A model generated the notes under the pieces. That model was not told where the DNA came from and made no database searches. It saw only the letters and a program-made list of their open reading frames with translations. The position numbers and the translations under genes were made by a program. Below, in pieces: positions 18,934 through 27,689 of a DNA stretch of 64,000 nucleotides. Numbering within the stretch: position 1 is the stretch's first letter; each line of letters starts with the position of its first letter. The stretch is from Persicitalea jodogahamensis (GTDB taxonomy: Bacteria; Bacteroidota; Bacteroidia; Cytophagales; Spirosomataceae), in contig NZ_BMXF01000001.1 in assembly GCF_014651615.1 (NCBI RefSeq), forward strand, positions 1,521,731-1,585,730, read 5' to 3'.

Positions 18934-18964
18934 TTGGGACTTGCTCGGAGAATCCCTATTTTTG
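18934..18964 (+). promoter_or_regulatory. Bacteroidota-type promoter upstream of the gene at 19000
   Basis: TTGG at 18934-18937, a 19-bp spacer and TATTTTTG at 18957-18964 fit the Bacteroidota -33/-7 consensus (TTTG, TAnnTTTG). It would start a transcript about 30 nt before the GTG at 19000. Confidence 0.6.
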
Positions 18965-18999
18965 TGCTGTTCATTTTTGAAAAAAGGGAATAATTCTTC

Positions 19000-19344
19000 G
19001 TGCATTTGACTAACGAACTATACCAAACTGCCAAAGGTACTTCCTGGCAGTGCGACCTCACAAACCGGATTCATCTGCAATTCGGGGAAACGCATATCGC
19101 ATTTAAGATGCGTGATTTTTCTGTCTTCCAGCGCAAAATAACGGCGGTCAATATTCACGAACGTCTCTATGACCTTTCAGATGACGGAGACTTTGAAATA
19201 ATTGAAGCACCTCAACACGGGCTATCGTTGCAACTCACCCTTTGCGATCTTATTCAATTGCGCGAACTTCTGGATGGTACGAAATTTGCCCTCAAACTCA
19301 ACAGCCTGCTGCATGAGGCTTTAGGCGTTGTGTCGTTGGTATAG
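19000..19344 (+). CDS. conserved-looking small protein of unknown function
   Basis: 114 residues from GTG 19000 (TTG 19006 is an alternative start). No signal peptide, no membrane helix and no recognised domain; the fold looks mixed alpha/beta. Four cysteine/histidine pairs do not form a clear metal motif. A good promoter sits just upstream and a ferritin gene follows 116 bp downstream on the same strand, so a link with iron handling is possible but not shown. Confidence 0.65.
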   Translation: MHLTNELYQTAKGTSWQCDLTNRIHLQFGETHIAFKMRDFSVFQRKITAVNIHERLYDLSDDGDFEIIEAPQHGLSLQLTLCDLIQLRELLDGTKFALKLNSLLHEALGVVSLV

Positions 19345-19450
19345 AATTAGCACCTCTTTATTAAGACCAATTATATATTTGCTTAGTCATGAGATGATTA
19401 AGAACTATTCTTGGCTCTTTTTTATTTCTGAATGAAGATTACATTAACCT

Positions 19451-19458
19451 TATATTTG
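19451..19458 (+). promoter_or_regulatory. TAnnTTTG boxes upstream of ferritin
   Basis: TATATTTG occurs at 19451-19458, directly before the ferritin ATG at 19461, and again at 19374-19381. The upstream copy would give an 80-nt leader. The nearer one would give an almost leaderless transcript. Neither has a clear -33 TTTG. Confidence 0.4.
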
Positions 19459-19460
19459 AC

Positions 19461-19991
19461 ATGAAAGATCTGGTAAGATTGCATACTTCTTTAACAGAAG
19501 ACATAGAAATGGCGCTGAACGCGCAGTGTAAAATGGAAGCTGAGGCTTCATTAAAGTACCTGGCAATGGCCGCCTGGCTGGATCGCAACGGGTACGACTA
19601 CTCGGCGGGCTATCTTTATGCCCAGGCGGAGGAGGAGCGCGAGCATTTTCTGAAAATATTCAAGTACATCACCGAAGTAGGCGGCACGGCTGTCACGCCT
19701 ACCCCTAGCGAAGTGCAGCAGGAATTCGCTTCGCTGCGCGATGTCTTTGAAACCGCCCTGCAGAGCGAAATTGCCGTAACGCATTCCATCAACCGAATCG
19801 TGGCTAAGTGCAGGGAACTGAATGACTATGCCACCGAAGAATTCATGATGTGGTACGTCCGTGAACAGCGCGAGGAAGAGCGCAACGCCCGCCGGGTCAT
19901 GGAACTGTTCGATCTGATCGACGCCGATAGCGCTACCGGGAAATTCATTCTGGATCAGGAAATCGGAAAAGTGGGAGGTACTTTGAGTTGA
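19461..19991 (+). CDS. ftnA: ferritin
   Basis: Non-heme ferritin of 176 residues; it forms a 24-subunit cage that oxidises Fe2+ and stores iron. The ferroxidase residues are visible in the four-helix pattern: Glu in MEAEASLKYLAMA, EEEREH near residue 58, Glu in LQSEIAVTHSI, and EQREEE near residue 130. Length and ending are normal for FtnA-type proteins. It stands between nuoB and nuoC with an iron-sulfur protein gene next door. Its transcript ends at a strong bidirectional hairpin 60 bp downstream. Confidence 0.95.
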   Translation: MKDLVRLHTSLTEDIEMALNAQCKMEAEASLKYLAMAAWLDRNGYDYSAGYLYAQAEEEREHFLKIFKYITEVGGTAVTPTPSEVQQEFASLRDVFETALQSEIAVTHSINRIVAKCRELNDYATEEFMMWYVREQREEERNARRVMELFDLIDADSATGKFILDQEIGKVGGTLS

Positions 19992-20053
19992 TGGGCAGGG
20001 TAGGTTATGGCGAAAGTCGTAACGTCGGCCCATAGACACGATACCCGTACGTT

Positions 20054-20084
20054 AAAAAAAGGAGCCACAATCGGCTCCTTTTTT
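20054..20084. terminator. bidirectional rho-independent terminator
   Basis: GGAGCC and GGCTCC (20061-20066 and 20073-20078) form a stem extended by flanking A and T runs. It serves ferritin on the plus strand and the ferredoxin-like gene on the minus strand; the stop codon of the latter lies inside the T-run. Confidence 0.9.
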
Positions 20085-20340
20085 AGGTAATGTGCTCTTT
20101 GAAAAGCTGTTGGATTTGTTTCTCTGTGACTTCGGTATACCACGCATTGGCGGGCTGAAAACAAATGACCGGCGCTTGCTTGCACCGATCGGTGCAGCTC
20201 ATCTTGACGAGCTCCACTTCATTTTTTAATCCATTTTCTTTGATCGCCTCCTTGCAGAGTTTTCTGATCTCGGAATATTTTCCGCACTTTTTTCCGTCAC
20301 AAATAAAAATTGTCTTCTCCGGGAAGCCCGATTTGCCCAT
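20083..20340 (-). CDS. thioredoxin-like (2Fe-2S) ferredoxin
   Basis: 85-residue small electron carrier of the thioredoxin-fold [2Fe-2S] type, related to the NuoE C-terminal domain. The four cluster cysteines are in ICDGKKCGK (two, one of which ligates), MSCTDRCKQAP and their surroundings; the C-x8-12-C then C-x3-C pattern fits. It is on the opposite strand from its neighbours, between ferritin and nuoC. The electron partner is unknown. Confidence 0.85.
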   Translation of the reverse strand: MGKSGFPEKTIFICDGKKCGKYSEIRKLCKEAIKENGLKNEVELVKMSCTDRCKQAPVICFQPANAWYTEVTEKQIQQLFKEHIT

Positions 20341-20401
20341 AGGTTTTTATTTTCAAGATTTGTAAAAAAACAAACGTCCGCCCGTTAAGTTCGGCTTTAG
20401 T

Positions 20402-20409
20402 TATCTTTG
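20402..20409 (+). promoter_or_regulatory. -7 box directly before nuoC
   Basis: TATCTTTG matches TAnnTTTG exactly and ends 4 bp before the nuoC ATG at 20414. If used at its normal distance, transcription would begin at or next to the start codon, giving a leaderless mRNA. No clear -33 TTTG is seen. Confidence 0.5.
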
Positions 20410-20413
20410 TCGT

Positions 20414-20944
20414 ATGAATTTTACCGATATTTATTTGCATTTGACCGAACGAGTGGGCGAAGAGGCCTTTACTCAGGCCGTGGCGGATGCGCCACAACCC
20501 TTTCTGGTCGTGGTGCCGGATCGTTTAACGGAGGTTGCTGAGTTGCTTTTTCGTGACGAGCGGCTTTTTTTCGATCAGTTGAGTTGCCTGACTGCTCTGG
20601 ACAATGGCCCCGAGGCTGGTGCATCGGTGGCCGGAGCGCCGGTCGGAACGATGGAGATACTCTATCATTTCAATTCCATTCCTTACGGGCACTCAATGGT
20701 TCTGAAGGTAGTTTTGGCCCGAAATCAGGAAGGCGAGCCACTGCCCGAAGTACCCACGCTGAGCCACCTCTGGCGCACTGCCGACTGGCACGAGCGCGAA
20801 GCCTATGACCTGCTGGGAATCCGGTTCACGGGTCACCCTGACCTGCGGCGCATTCTGTTGCCGACGGACTGGCAAGGCCATCCACTTCGGAGAGACTACG
20901 TGGAACAGGATTTGTACCATGGAATCAAAGTGAGTTACGAATGA
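20414..20944 (+). CDS. nuoC: NADH-quinone oxidoreductase subunit C (NuoC)
   Basis: Complex I 30-kDa subunit, 176 residues, part of the peripheral arm. The family signature is near the C-terminus: [15 protein letters not shown], then [20 protein letters not shown], then DYVEQ. It is a stand-alone NuoC, not fused to NuoD, and nuoD does not follow; the next gene is an unrelated exported protein 6 bp downstream. Confidence 0.95.
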   Translation: MNFTDIYLHLTERVGEEAFTQAVADAPQPFLVVVPDRLTEVAELLFRDERLFFDQLSCLTALDNGPEAGASVAGAPVGTMEILYHFNSIPYGHSMVLKVVLARNQEGEPLPEVPTLSHLWRTADWHEREAYDLLGIRFTGHPDLRRILLPTDWQGHPLRRDYVEQDLYHGIKVSYE

Positions 20945-20950
20945 GAAATT

Positions 20951-22666
20951 ATGAATGATGAAATGCCCGGGTTTTTTAAGAGCCTTTTTGTAGCGTTTGT
21001 TTTAGTTGTTTCCGTTTTACTGAGCAGGGGGGCTTCTGCCCAGCCGGATTCGGTGGTCATTAGCGGGCGGGTACTTAACCTTACCCCGCGGCTGTACCGG
21101 GAAGCTCCGGCGATCACTTTTACCCGAAACAATATACTGCAACCCCAAAGCGAACTGACGCGGCAGGCGCCGTTGCAGGCCGATGGTAGTTTCACGATCA
21201 CGATGCCGCTGATTTATCCGCAGGAGGAAGTGTATCTGGATTATGGCGGCAAAGTTTATACAACTTTTCTGGCCGCTCCGGGCGAGCTGCAACTCACCTT
21301 CGATGCTGACTCGATGTACAAGGCCAAGCGGCTGTTCTACTACGCGGGCGTCAACGCCGGGGCCAATAATCAGTACATCCAGTATATGACGGAAGAAGGG
21401 CGGTTGATGAAGCAGAACAAACGGTACGGCGAAGCCTTTTTCGATACTTTCTGGGATTTGGATGCTGGCGATGCCCGTCAGGCTTTGCAGCGTCGCGCTG
21501 ACCTGCGGATGTCTGCTCTGCTGCCGCTCTCGCAAAAAGGCGGCGTGTCGCCGGATCTACGGAAGTGGGTAGAAGCAATTGTGAGCGAGGAACAGCTCTC
21601 TGCACTGTACGAACATGCCCTCGTTACCGATACGGAAGTAAACAAGGCCACCGAAGATAGTTTGCGCCGCCTGGCTGCGGGTGTAATGACCTTTCAGCGG
21701 GTGCAGTGGGTAGTGCGTTTTGGCGATTACGCCGACCGCCTGCTCGAAAAGCGGGCTTACCAGAATCCGACGCGTTCCAAGTCTTTGCGGGTGGAGACGA
21801 TGGCTGAGCTAATTAAGCGTTACATTAAACCGCTTTCGGCGGAGGAAACCGGACGGCTGAATAGCATGATCCAGCAGGGAAGCGCTACGACGAGCGAACT
21901 GGATTTTCTCAACAGACTCTATGCCCGGGACCGCCGCACGATGGACCTGGTGACCTTGATTGAAAAAAAGAACCGAGCCTACGCAGACGAATTTGGCCAA
22001 ACCGCCACTGACCTGCTAAACGCCCGGCTGCTGGTGCAGCGGTTTTACCAATTATCGCTGTCGGAGCAGGAGTTGCTTTATGATTATATCAAAACCAAAA
22101 TCGAAGTCCCGGCCATTGCGCAATCGTTGAATGAATTATATCAACTGGAAGTCAAGGACAGCCTGTACATAAGGCTCATTGGGCAAAGAACAGACCTGAC
22201 CGCTACACCCACCGAAGTACTGAGTGGCATCTGGCTTTCGCAGTCGCGGGACAACGGAAAGGATTGGCTGAAAAATATCCAGCAGCTTTACGGTGGCAGG
22301 ACGCTCTACGTCCTCAAATGGAATCTCTTCGACGACCAAAGCCGCAACGAGGTACTTTACGCACCGGCTCTCCGCGCCCAACTACCCGCTGATGTTGAGT
22401 TTCTGTACATCCACTTGCCGGACACCGAAACGGTGAACAGCCCCGAACTGTGGAAGAAATTCATTGTCCGGAATAAGCTGAAAGGCGTTCATATGTTCGT
22501 CAACGAAAGCCAGGCGGCGCAGTTGATGTTCAAACTCAATCCGCTGGCCTACTCTACTTACAGCATCATCGCCCCCAATGGAAAGTACTACTCGCGCAAT
22601 GCTCAATCACCGAGTAACGGCCAACGGGCTGCACAGGCGATTTTAGATGCGCGAAGGGGAAGGTAG
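20951..22666 (+). CDS. exported protein with degenerate TlpA/thioredoxin-like C-terminus
   Basis: 571-residue periplasmic protein. A signal peptide ends SRGASAQ (start 20951, or 20963 at MPGFF). Residues 40-130 look like the DUF4369-type beta-domain common in Bacteroidota TlpA proteins (SGRVLN, then GSFTITM). The middle is helical. The last 140 residues follow a thioredoxin-like order (LYVLKWNLFDD, VEFLYIHLPD, WKKFIV, STYSIIAPNGKYY), but the redox CxxC is absent, so it is unlikely to act as a disulfide oxidoreductase. It starts 6 bp after nuoC and may be cotranscribed. Confidence 0.75.
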   Translation: MNDEMPGFFKSLFVAFVLVVSVLLSRGASAQPDSVVISGRVLNLTPRLYREAPAITFTRNNILQPQSELTRQAPLQADGSFTITMPLIYPQEEVYLDYGGKVYTTFLAAPGELQLTFDADSMYKAKRLFYYAGVNAGANNQYIQYMTEEGRLMKQNKRYGEAFFDTFWDLDAGDARQALQRRADLRMSALLPLSQKGGVSPDLRKWVEAIVSEEQLSALYEHALVTDTEVNKATEDSLRRLAAGVMTFQRVQWVVRFGDYADRLLEKRAYQNPTRSKSLRVETMAELIKRYIKPLSAEETGRLNSMIQQGSATTSELDFLNRLYARDRRTMDLVTLIEKKNRAYADEFGQTATDLLNARLLVQRFYQLSLSEQELLYDYIKTKIEVPAIAQSLNELYQLEVKDSLYIRLIGQRTDLTATPTEVLSGIWLSQSRDNGKDWLKNIQQLYGGRTLYVLKWNLFDDQSRNEVLYAPALRAQLPADVEFLYIHLPDTETVNSPELWKKFIVRNKLKGVHMFVNESQAAQLMFKLNPLAYSTYSIIAPNGKYYSRNAQSPSNGQRAAQAILDARRGR

Positions 22667-22714
22667 TTTGGAAGGAGATCTCTTTCGATTTGTATTCGTA
22701 GGATATCGACTGGT

Positions 22715-23530
22715 ATGAACCGATTTAAGTGGTGTTTTCTGGTTGTCTTTCTGCTGCCAATTACCGCGCGGGCCACGGTGACGGATGCAAACTACCTCGT
22801 CAGAGGCGATGATACGCTCAGGCTTCTCACTTATCCATTGGTTCGGTACGCTCAGTTAGCTGAGGTAAGAGATGACAGTGCCCGAAGCCAACAGTTTTAT
22901 GAGGCGCTAAGTGGCGGAATTGGCACAATCGGGTACTGGGAATTGTCACATGATACGTTGTACCTAACCCGACTATTTGTATACAAAGGCTCTGGCGTGA
23001 ACCTCCCGGTTGATTTGGCGCTGCTTTTCCCCAATCGCTACTCCGGCGGAAAAGTACGGGCCGACTGGGTGGAAGGCGAACTAATGATTCCCGTTGGGGA
23101 GCTGATTCATTACTATGGAACACCGGCCAATTCGTCCTATGAAGGGGAAATCATATTGACCATGAAGGATGGTACTTTGGTAAAAGAAGAGCAATTTGAT
23201 AATTCAGGAAACTATCAATCCAGATTTACAAAGAGCGCCAGAGTTTTTCACGAGTACCTCTACAGCCATATCGACTGGTCCATAATCCCAAATTTGGGAG
23301 ACAAAAAAGTTAAGGTGTTTCTCCAAATCATCGCGGGTGACCGCCCCAGGCCCGATTCGGTCGTTTTCTTAAAAAAATCGTATTACCCTCCACTCGACCA
23401 GGAGGCAATGCACGTCCTCAAATCTTTACCCGAATGGGACATGTACTACCGCCGGGGAAAACCCGAACCCGTTCCCTGGATGGTAACAGTAGTTTTCGAT
23501 GAAAAGACGAGGCGTGAATATGCCAGGTGA
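22715..23530 (+). CDS. exported protein with TonB-C-like terminus
   Basis: 271 residues with a signal peptide (FLLPITARA). The middle includes a MORN/YwqK-like stretch (KDGTLVKEEQFDNSGNY). The last 50 residues (DQEAMHVLKSLPEWDMYYRRG, with KPEPVPWMVTVVF) follow the pattern of the TonB C-terminal domain as found in many Bacteroidota hypothetical proteins. No membrane anchor remains after signal cleavage, so it is not a standard energy transducer. Function unknown. Confidence 0.65.
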   Translation: MNRFKWCFLVVFLLPITARATVTDANYLVRGDDTLRLLTYPLVRYAQLAEVRDDSARSQQFYEALSGGIGTIGYWELSHDTLYLTRLFVYKGSGVNLPVDLALLFPNRYSGGKVRADWVEGELMIPVGELIHYYGTPANSSYEGEIILTMKDGTLVKEEQFDNSGNYQSRFTKSARVFHEYLYSHIDWSIIPNLGDKKVKVFLQIIAGDRPRPDSVVFLKKSYYPPLDQEAMHVLKSLPEWDMYYRRGKPEPVPWMVTVVFDEKTRREYAR

Positions 23531-23664
23531 AATCTCGAATAGGGCTGACTATCAGCTACAACCGACTGAGGTATTCTCGTTAATTTCCAGATTTTTCTTT
23601 CCGAATTATCCTTGACATAAATCCTTTTTATGGTCTAAGGCAAGCCTTTTACGTTCCTACGCCT

Positions 23665-23672
23665 TAACTTTG
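23665..23672 (+). promoter_or_regulatory. -7 box upstream of carB
   Basis: TAACTTTG matches TAnnTTTG and lies 66 bp before the carB GTG start. A clear -33 element is not visible. Confidence 0.45.
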
Positions 23673-23738
23673 TGGAATTTTTGGGCCTACCCCTAGTGCT
23701 ATCATTCATCATTTATCACTTATCATTCCCGTTTTCCC

Positions 23739-26582
23739 GTGCCGAAAAACCCCAACATCAAGTCCATCCTCATCATTGGTTCCGGTCCTATCGTCATCGG
23801 TCAAGCCTGCGAATTTGACTACGCGGGTTCCCAGGCCGCTCGCTCGCTGCGCGAAGAAGGCATCAAAGTTAGCCTGATCAACTCCAACCCGGCCACCATC
23901 ATGACCGACCCGATCAACGCTGACCATGTGTACCTGCTGCCTTTGGAAAAAAAGTACATCACCCAGATTCTCAAAGAACACCAGGATGCCGGAACACCCA
24001 TCGACGCGGTGTTGCCCACCATGGGCGGACAAACGGCGCTGAACCTGGCGATGGATTGCGAGAAGGCAGGAATCTGGAAAAAATACGGAGTGGAACTCAT
24101 TGGCGTTGACATTCGCGCCATTGAAACTACCGAGGACCGCGAGGCATTCCGGCTTAAAATGCTAGAGCTGGGTGCGGGCGTTTGTCAGGGGCGCATCGCC
24201 CGGTCTTTTCTGGAAGGCAAGGAAATTGCCCAGGAAATAGGCTTTCCACTGGTTATCCGTCCTTCCTACACGCTGGGCGGCACGGGCGGCGGCTTCGTCG
24301 ATAAGCCCGAGGACTTTGACCGCGCCCTTACCAACGGTCTGCACGCTTCTCCTACCCACGAGGTACTTGTGGAGCAAAGCGTTATGGGCTGGAAGGAATA
24401 CGAGCTGGAACTGCTGCGCGACGGCAACGGCAACTTTATCATCATCTGCTCCATCGAGAATTTTGACCCGATGGGCGTCCATACGGGGGACAGCATCACC
24501 GTGGCCCCGGCCATGACTCTGCCCGACACTACCTACCAGAAAATGCGCGACCTGGCCATCCGTTGTATGGCGGGCATCGGCTCGTTTGCGGGTGGTTGTA
24601 ACATTCAGTTTTCGGTCAATCCCGAAACGGACGACATCATCGTCATCGAAATCAACCCGCGCGTGTCGCGTTCATCGGCGCTGGCTTCCAAGGCTACCGG
24701 ATATCCTATCGCCAAAATTGCCGCCAAAATGGCAATCGGCTATAATCTCGACGAACTTACCAACCCTATTACGGGCACGACCTCGGCCTTCTTTGAGCCT
24801 AGCATCGACTACGTAATCGTGAAAGTACCCCGCTGGAATTTTGATAAATTCCAGGGAGCCGACCGCTCGCTGGGCCTGCAGATGAAATCGGTGGGTGAGG
24901 CGATGGGGATCGGGCGTAATTTCCAGGAAGCCCTGCAAAAAGCCTGTCAGTCGCTGGAAATCCGTCGCAATGGCCTGGGGGCCGATGGCCGCGAACTTCG
25001 CGATCAGGAAAAAATCAAGCACAGCCTGGCGCACCCGAGTTGGGACCGGCTGTTCCATATTTACGATGCCTTCAAAATCGGACTTTCCTTCAAGTCTATC
25101 CAAAAATTGACGAAGATCGATTCGTGGTTCCTGCGTCAGATTGAGGAACTGATCGAAACCGAACACGAGGTGCAGAAGTACGAACTGGACGACATTCCGA
25201 AAGCCCTGTTGCTGAAAGCCAAACAAAAGGGCTACGCTGACCGCCAAATCGCACATCTGCTTGGTGTGAAGGAAAGTAAGGTGTATGCGAAGCGCAAGGA
25301 GCTGGGAATTAAGCGGGTGTATAAATGTGTGGATACCTGTGCTGCCGAATTTGCTGCTGCTACGCCTTACTATTACTCGACTTTCAATACTTCGCAGGAG
25401 GATCCCGACAACGAATCTGTCGTCAGCGACAAGAAGAAGGTTGTGGTACTTGGTTCCGGGCCCAACCGTATTGGGCAGGGCATCGAGTTCGACTACTCCT
25501 GCGTTCACGGCGTGCTGGCCGCTAAGGAGGCTGGTTACGAGACCATCATGATCAACTGTAACCCCGAAACGGTCTCGACTGATCCGGACATTTCGGACAA
25601 GCTGTACTTTGAGCCTGTTTTCTGGGAACACGTCTTCGACATCATCGAGCACGAAAAGCCCGAGGGTGTCATTGTGCAGCTGGGAGGGCAAACCGCTCTG
25701 AAAATGGCTGAGAAACTGGACAAGTACGGCATCAAAATCATCGGTACCAGCTACCAGGCCCTTGACCTGGCCGAGGACCGGGGTAGGTTCTCGAAGCTAT
25801 TGCAGGAAATGGACATTCCATACCCCAAGTTCGGTACGGTACGTACCTCCGATGCGGCAGTGGAGTTGTCACGTTCATTGGGCTTTCCGCTCCTGGTTCG
25901 CCCGAGCTACGTACTCGGCGGTCAAAGCATGAAGATCGTCATCAACGAGCAGGAGCTCGAACAGCATGTAGTCAAGATTCTGCACGATATTCCCGACAAT
26001 AACATCCTGCTCGACCACTTCCTGGAAGGGGCCATCGAGGCCGAAGCTGACGCCATCAGCGATGGGGAGGATGCCTACATCATCGGTGTCATGGAACACA
26101 TTGAGCCCGCTGGTATTCACTCCGGCGATTCGCATGCTACCTTACCGCCCTTTGACCTTTCAGAGGAAATAATCGCAACGATTGAGGAGTACTCCAAACG
26201 CATTGCGCTTGCAATGGGGGTGAAAGGACTACTCAATGTGCAGTTTGCCATCAAAGACGGTGTTGTATATGTGATTGAAGCCAACCCCCGTGCTTCGCGC
26301 ACGGTACCTTTCATCTGCAAAGCGTATCAGGAGCCATACGTCAACTACGCCACAAAGCTTATGCTGGGTGATAAGAAAATCTCCGACTTCAACTTCCAGC
26401 CCGTTAAGAAGGGTTGGGCGATCAAAATTCCCGTATTCTCGTTCAATAAATTCCCGAACGTCAATAAAGAACTTGGCCCCGAGATGAAATCCACGGGCGA
26501 GGGCATTTTCTTCATCGATGATCTACAGGACGAGTTCTTTTTAAAGGTATACGGAGAGCGGAATATGTATATGAGTCGGTAG
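23739..26582 (+). CDS. carB: carbamoyl-phosphate synthase large subunit
   Basis: 947-residue synthase subunit that makes carbamoyl phosphate from bicarbonate, ammonia (from glutamine via CarA) and two ATP, for pyrimidine and arginine synthesis. Start is GTG 23739 (MPKNPNIKSILIIGSGP). Two homologous ATP-grasp halves are visible; each begins with a GSGP(I/N)-type motif (residue 15 and about residue 567, VVVLGSGPNRIGQG) and has PSY(T/V)LGG. The oligomerisation region lies between. E. coli CarB is about 1,073 residues; here the C-terminal MGS-like allosteric domain is missing, the protein stopping after GERNMYMSR. No frameshift is evident, and shorter CarB is known in Bacteroidota. carA is not in the window. 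A strong terminator follows. Confidence 0.96.
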   Translation: MPKNPNIKSILIIGSGPIVIGQACEFDYAGSQAARSLREEGIKVSLINSNPATIMTDPINADHVYLLPLEKKYITQILKEHQDAGTPIDAVLPTMGGQTALNLAMDCEKAGIWKKYGVELIGVDIRAIETTEDREAFRLKMLELGAGVCQGRIARSFLEGKEIAQEIGFPLVIRPSYTLGGTGGGFVDKPEDFDRALTNGLHASPTHEVLVEQSVMGWKEYELELLRDGNGNFIIICSIENFDPMGVHTGDSITVAPAMTLPDTTYQKMRDLAIRCMAGIGSFAGGCNIQFSVNPETDDIIVIEINPRVSRSSALASKATGYPIAKIAAKMAIGYNLDELTNPITGTTSAFFEPSIDYVIVKVPRWNFDKFQGADRSLGLQMKSVGEAMGIGRNFQEALQKACQSLEIRRNGLGADGRELRDQEKIKHSLAHPSWDRLFHIYDAFKIGLSFKSIQKLTKIDSWFLRQIEELIETEHEVQKYELDDIPKALLLKAKQKGYADRQIAHLLGVKESKVYAKRKELGIKRVYKCVDTCAAEFAAATPYYYSTFNTSQEDPDNESVVSDKKKVVVLGSGPNRIGQGIEFDYSCVHGVLAAKEAGYETIMINCNPETVSTDPDISDKLYFEPVFWEHVFDIIEHEKPEGVIVQLGGQTALKMAEKLDKYGIKIIGTSYQALDLAEDRGRFSKLLQEMDIPYPKFGTVRTSDAAVELSRSLGFPLLVRPSYVLGGQSMKIVINEQELEQHVVKILHDIPDNNILLDHFLEGAIEAEADAISDGEDAYIIGVMEHIEPAGIHSGDSHATLPPFDLSEEIIATIEEYSKRIALAMGVKGLLNVQFAIKDGVVYVIEANPRASRTVPFICKAYQEPYVNYATKLMLGDKKISDFNFQPVKKGWAIKIPVFSFNKFPNVNKELGPEMKSTGEGIFFIDDLQDEFFLKVYGERNMYMSR

Positions 26583-26627
26583 AGCTGTTGGCCATTGGCT
26601 GTCAGCTTTCAGCGCCTTATGTTTTAG

Positions 26628-26658
26628 CGGGTAGTTCTTCGGAACTACCCGTTTTTTT
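26628..26658 (+). terminator. rho-independent terminator of carB
   Basis: A perfect 10-bp stem (CGGGTAGTTC with GAACTACCCG) closes on a TTCG tetraloop and is followed by seven T. Confidence 0.95.
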
Positions 26659-26703
26659 ATCAGGTCAGGAATTGAAACCGGAGAATGGTCAGCGAGAATA
26701 AGT

Positions 26704-27543
26704 CTACTCCTCATCAATCATCGCCATCAGCAGCCGCTCTACCTCCCGGATTTTCTCCGGCTCACCCGCTTTTTCGTAGCTCACAATCAGGTTGCGCAGT
26801 ACCCGCTGGACGATCTCGAGGTGCGTACAGGGTTGGTAAAATGACTCTTTGGGGCTGAGGTTAAGCTGGGCGATGTAATGATCAATGTCGGTCCTGGAAA
26901 AAATAATCCCCCGATTGAAGACATTAATGTAAAACTGCGTGGTATCCCGCTTATACGTCAGGACGAACAAGTTGGGTAGATTCACGCCGTATACGGGCAT
27001 TTGTAATTTCCGCGCAATGAGCATGTAAATGACGCACAGGGTAATGGGGTTGCCCCGGCGGCTTTCCATCACGATGTTGATCATGGAATTCGAAGCCGAG
27101 TGGAAATTCTTGGTATTGGCCCCGAAGCCCAGAACGCTGTAAAAGACCCCGTTTAACGCTTTGACCTGATCCACCGGACTCATCTCGCTGCCGAACTGCT
27201 CCCAGACATCGTAGCGAAACTGATCTATTTCGTCGCGCAGCTTTTGGAAATTGAGGTCGGGGTATTGGTAGGTGGCGATAATCGACATCCCTTCGAGCAA
27301 GTCGAGTGCTCCGCCGTTTTTCCAGTGGACCAGCCGCTCGGCCATTCCGCCAAGCTGCAACTCGTGGATTAGCTCTTCAATGCGACGCTGCGCAATGGGG
27401 CTGAAACTCTCCTCCCATTCCGTTTCCAGAAATGGGATAATACCCTTACCCATGGAACGTATTTTGTTTTCGACCAGCGTGGTCACTTCTGTGTCGTCGT
27501 CGTCCAGCAGTGAGACCAGCGCCTTTATTTCTTTTTCCTTCAT
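26704..27543 (-). CDS. transglutaminase-like SirB1-type protein
   Basis: 279-residue cytoplasmic protein of the transglutaminase-like core-2 (PF13369/SirB1) type. Visible family features are the N-terminal helical part (LVSLLDDDDTEV), FRYDVWEQ, ALNGVFYSVLGFGANTKNFHSASNSMINIVMESRRG split over residues 150-185, and GNPITLCVIYMLIARKLQMPVYGVNLPNLFVL. A Cys in ITLCVIY is in the position of the transglutaminase nucleophile. Its biochemical role is unknown. It is divergent from galE. Confidence 0.85.
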   Translation of the reverse strand: MKEKEIKALVSLLDDDDTEVTTLVENKIRSMGKGIIPFLETEWEESFSPIAQRRIEELIHELQLGGMAERLVHWKNGGALDLLEGMSIIATYQYPDLNFQKLRDEIDQFRYDVWEQFGSEMSPVDQVKALNGVFYSVLGFGANTKNFHSASNSMINIVMESRRGNPITLCVIYMLIARKLQMPVYGVNLPNLFVLTYKRDTTQFYINVFNRGIIFSRTDIDHYIAQLNLSPKESFYQPCTHLEIVQRVLRNLIVSYEKAGEPEKIREVERLLMAMIDEE

Positions 27544-27591
27544 GGCTCCTCGTTTCGTTTCCCGTTTACGAATTCTTAAATAAAAACAATT

Positions 27592-27621
27592 TTTGAATAG
27601 CGGTCAAATTTTCTACTTTTG
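27592..27621 (+). promoter_or_regulatory. promoter of galE
   Basis: TTTG at 27592-27595, an 18-bp spacer and TACTTTTG at 27614-27621 form a near-perfect Bacteroidota promoter. The leader to the galE ATG would be about 60 nt. Confidence 0.75.
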
Positions 27622-27689
27622 CCCGGTAAAAAAATACCGATTCGACCCCAAAACGGGCATGCAGGGGCCCATTTACCTAAAACGATTGC

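Noticed and set aside
24672-25691. 339-codon antisense frame within carB
   Set aside because: carB is unambiguous on the plus strand and the antisense product has no family features.
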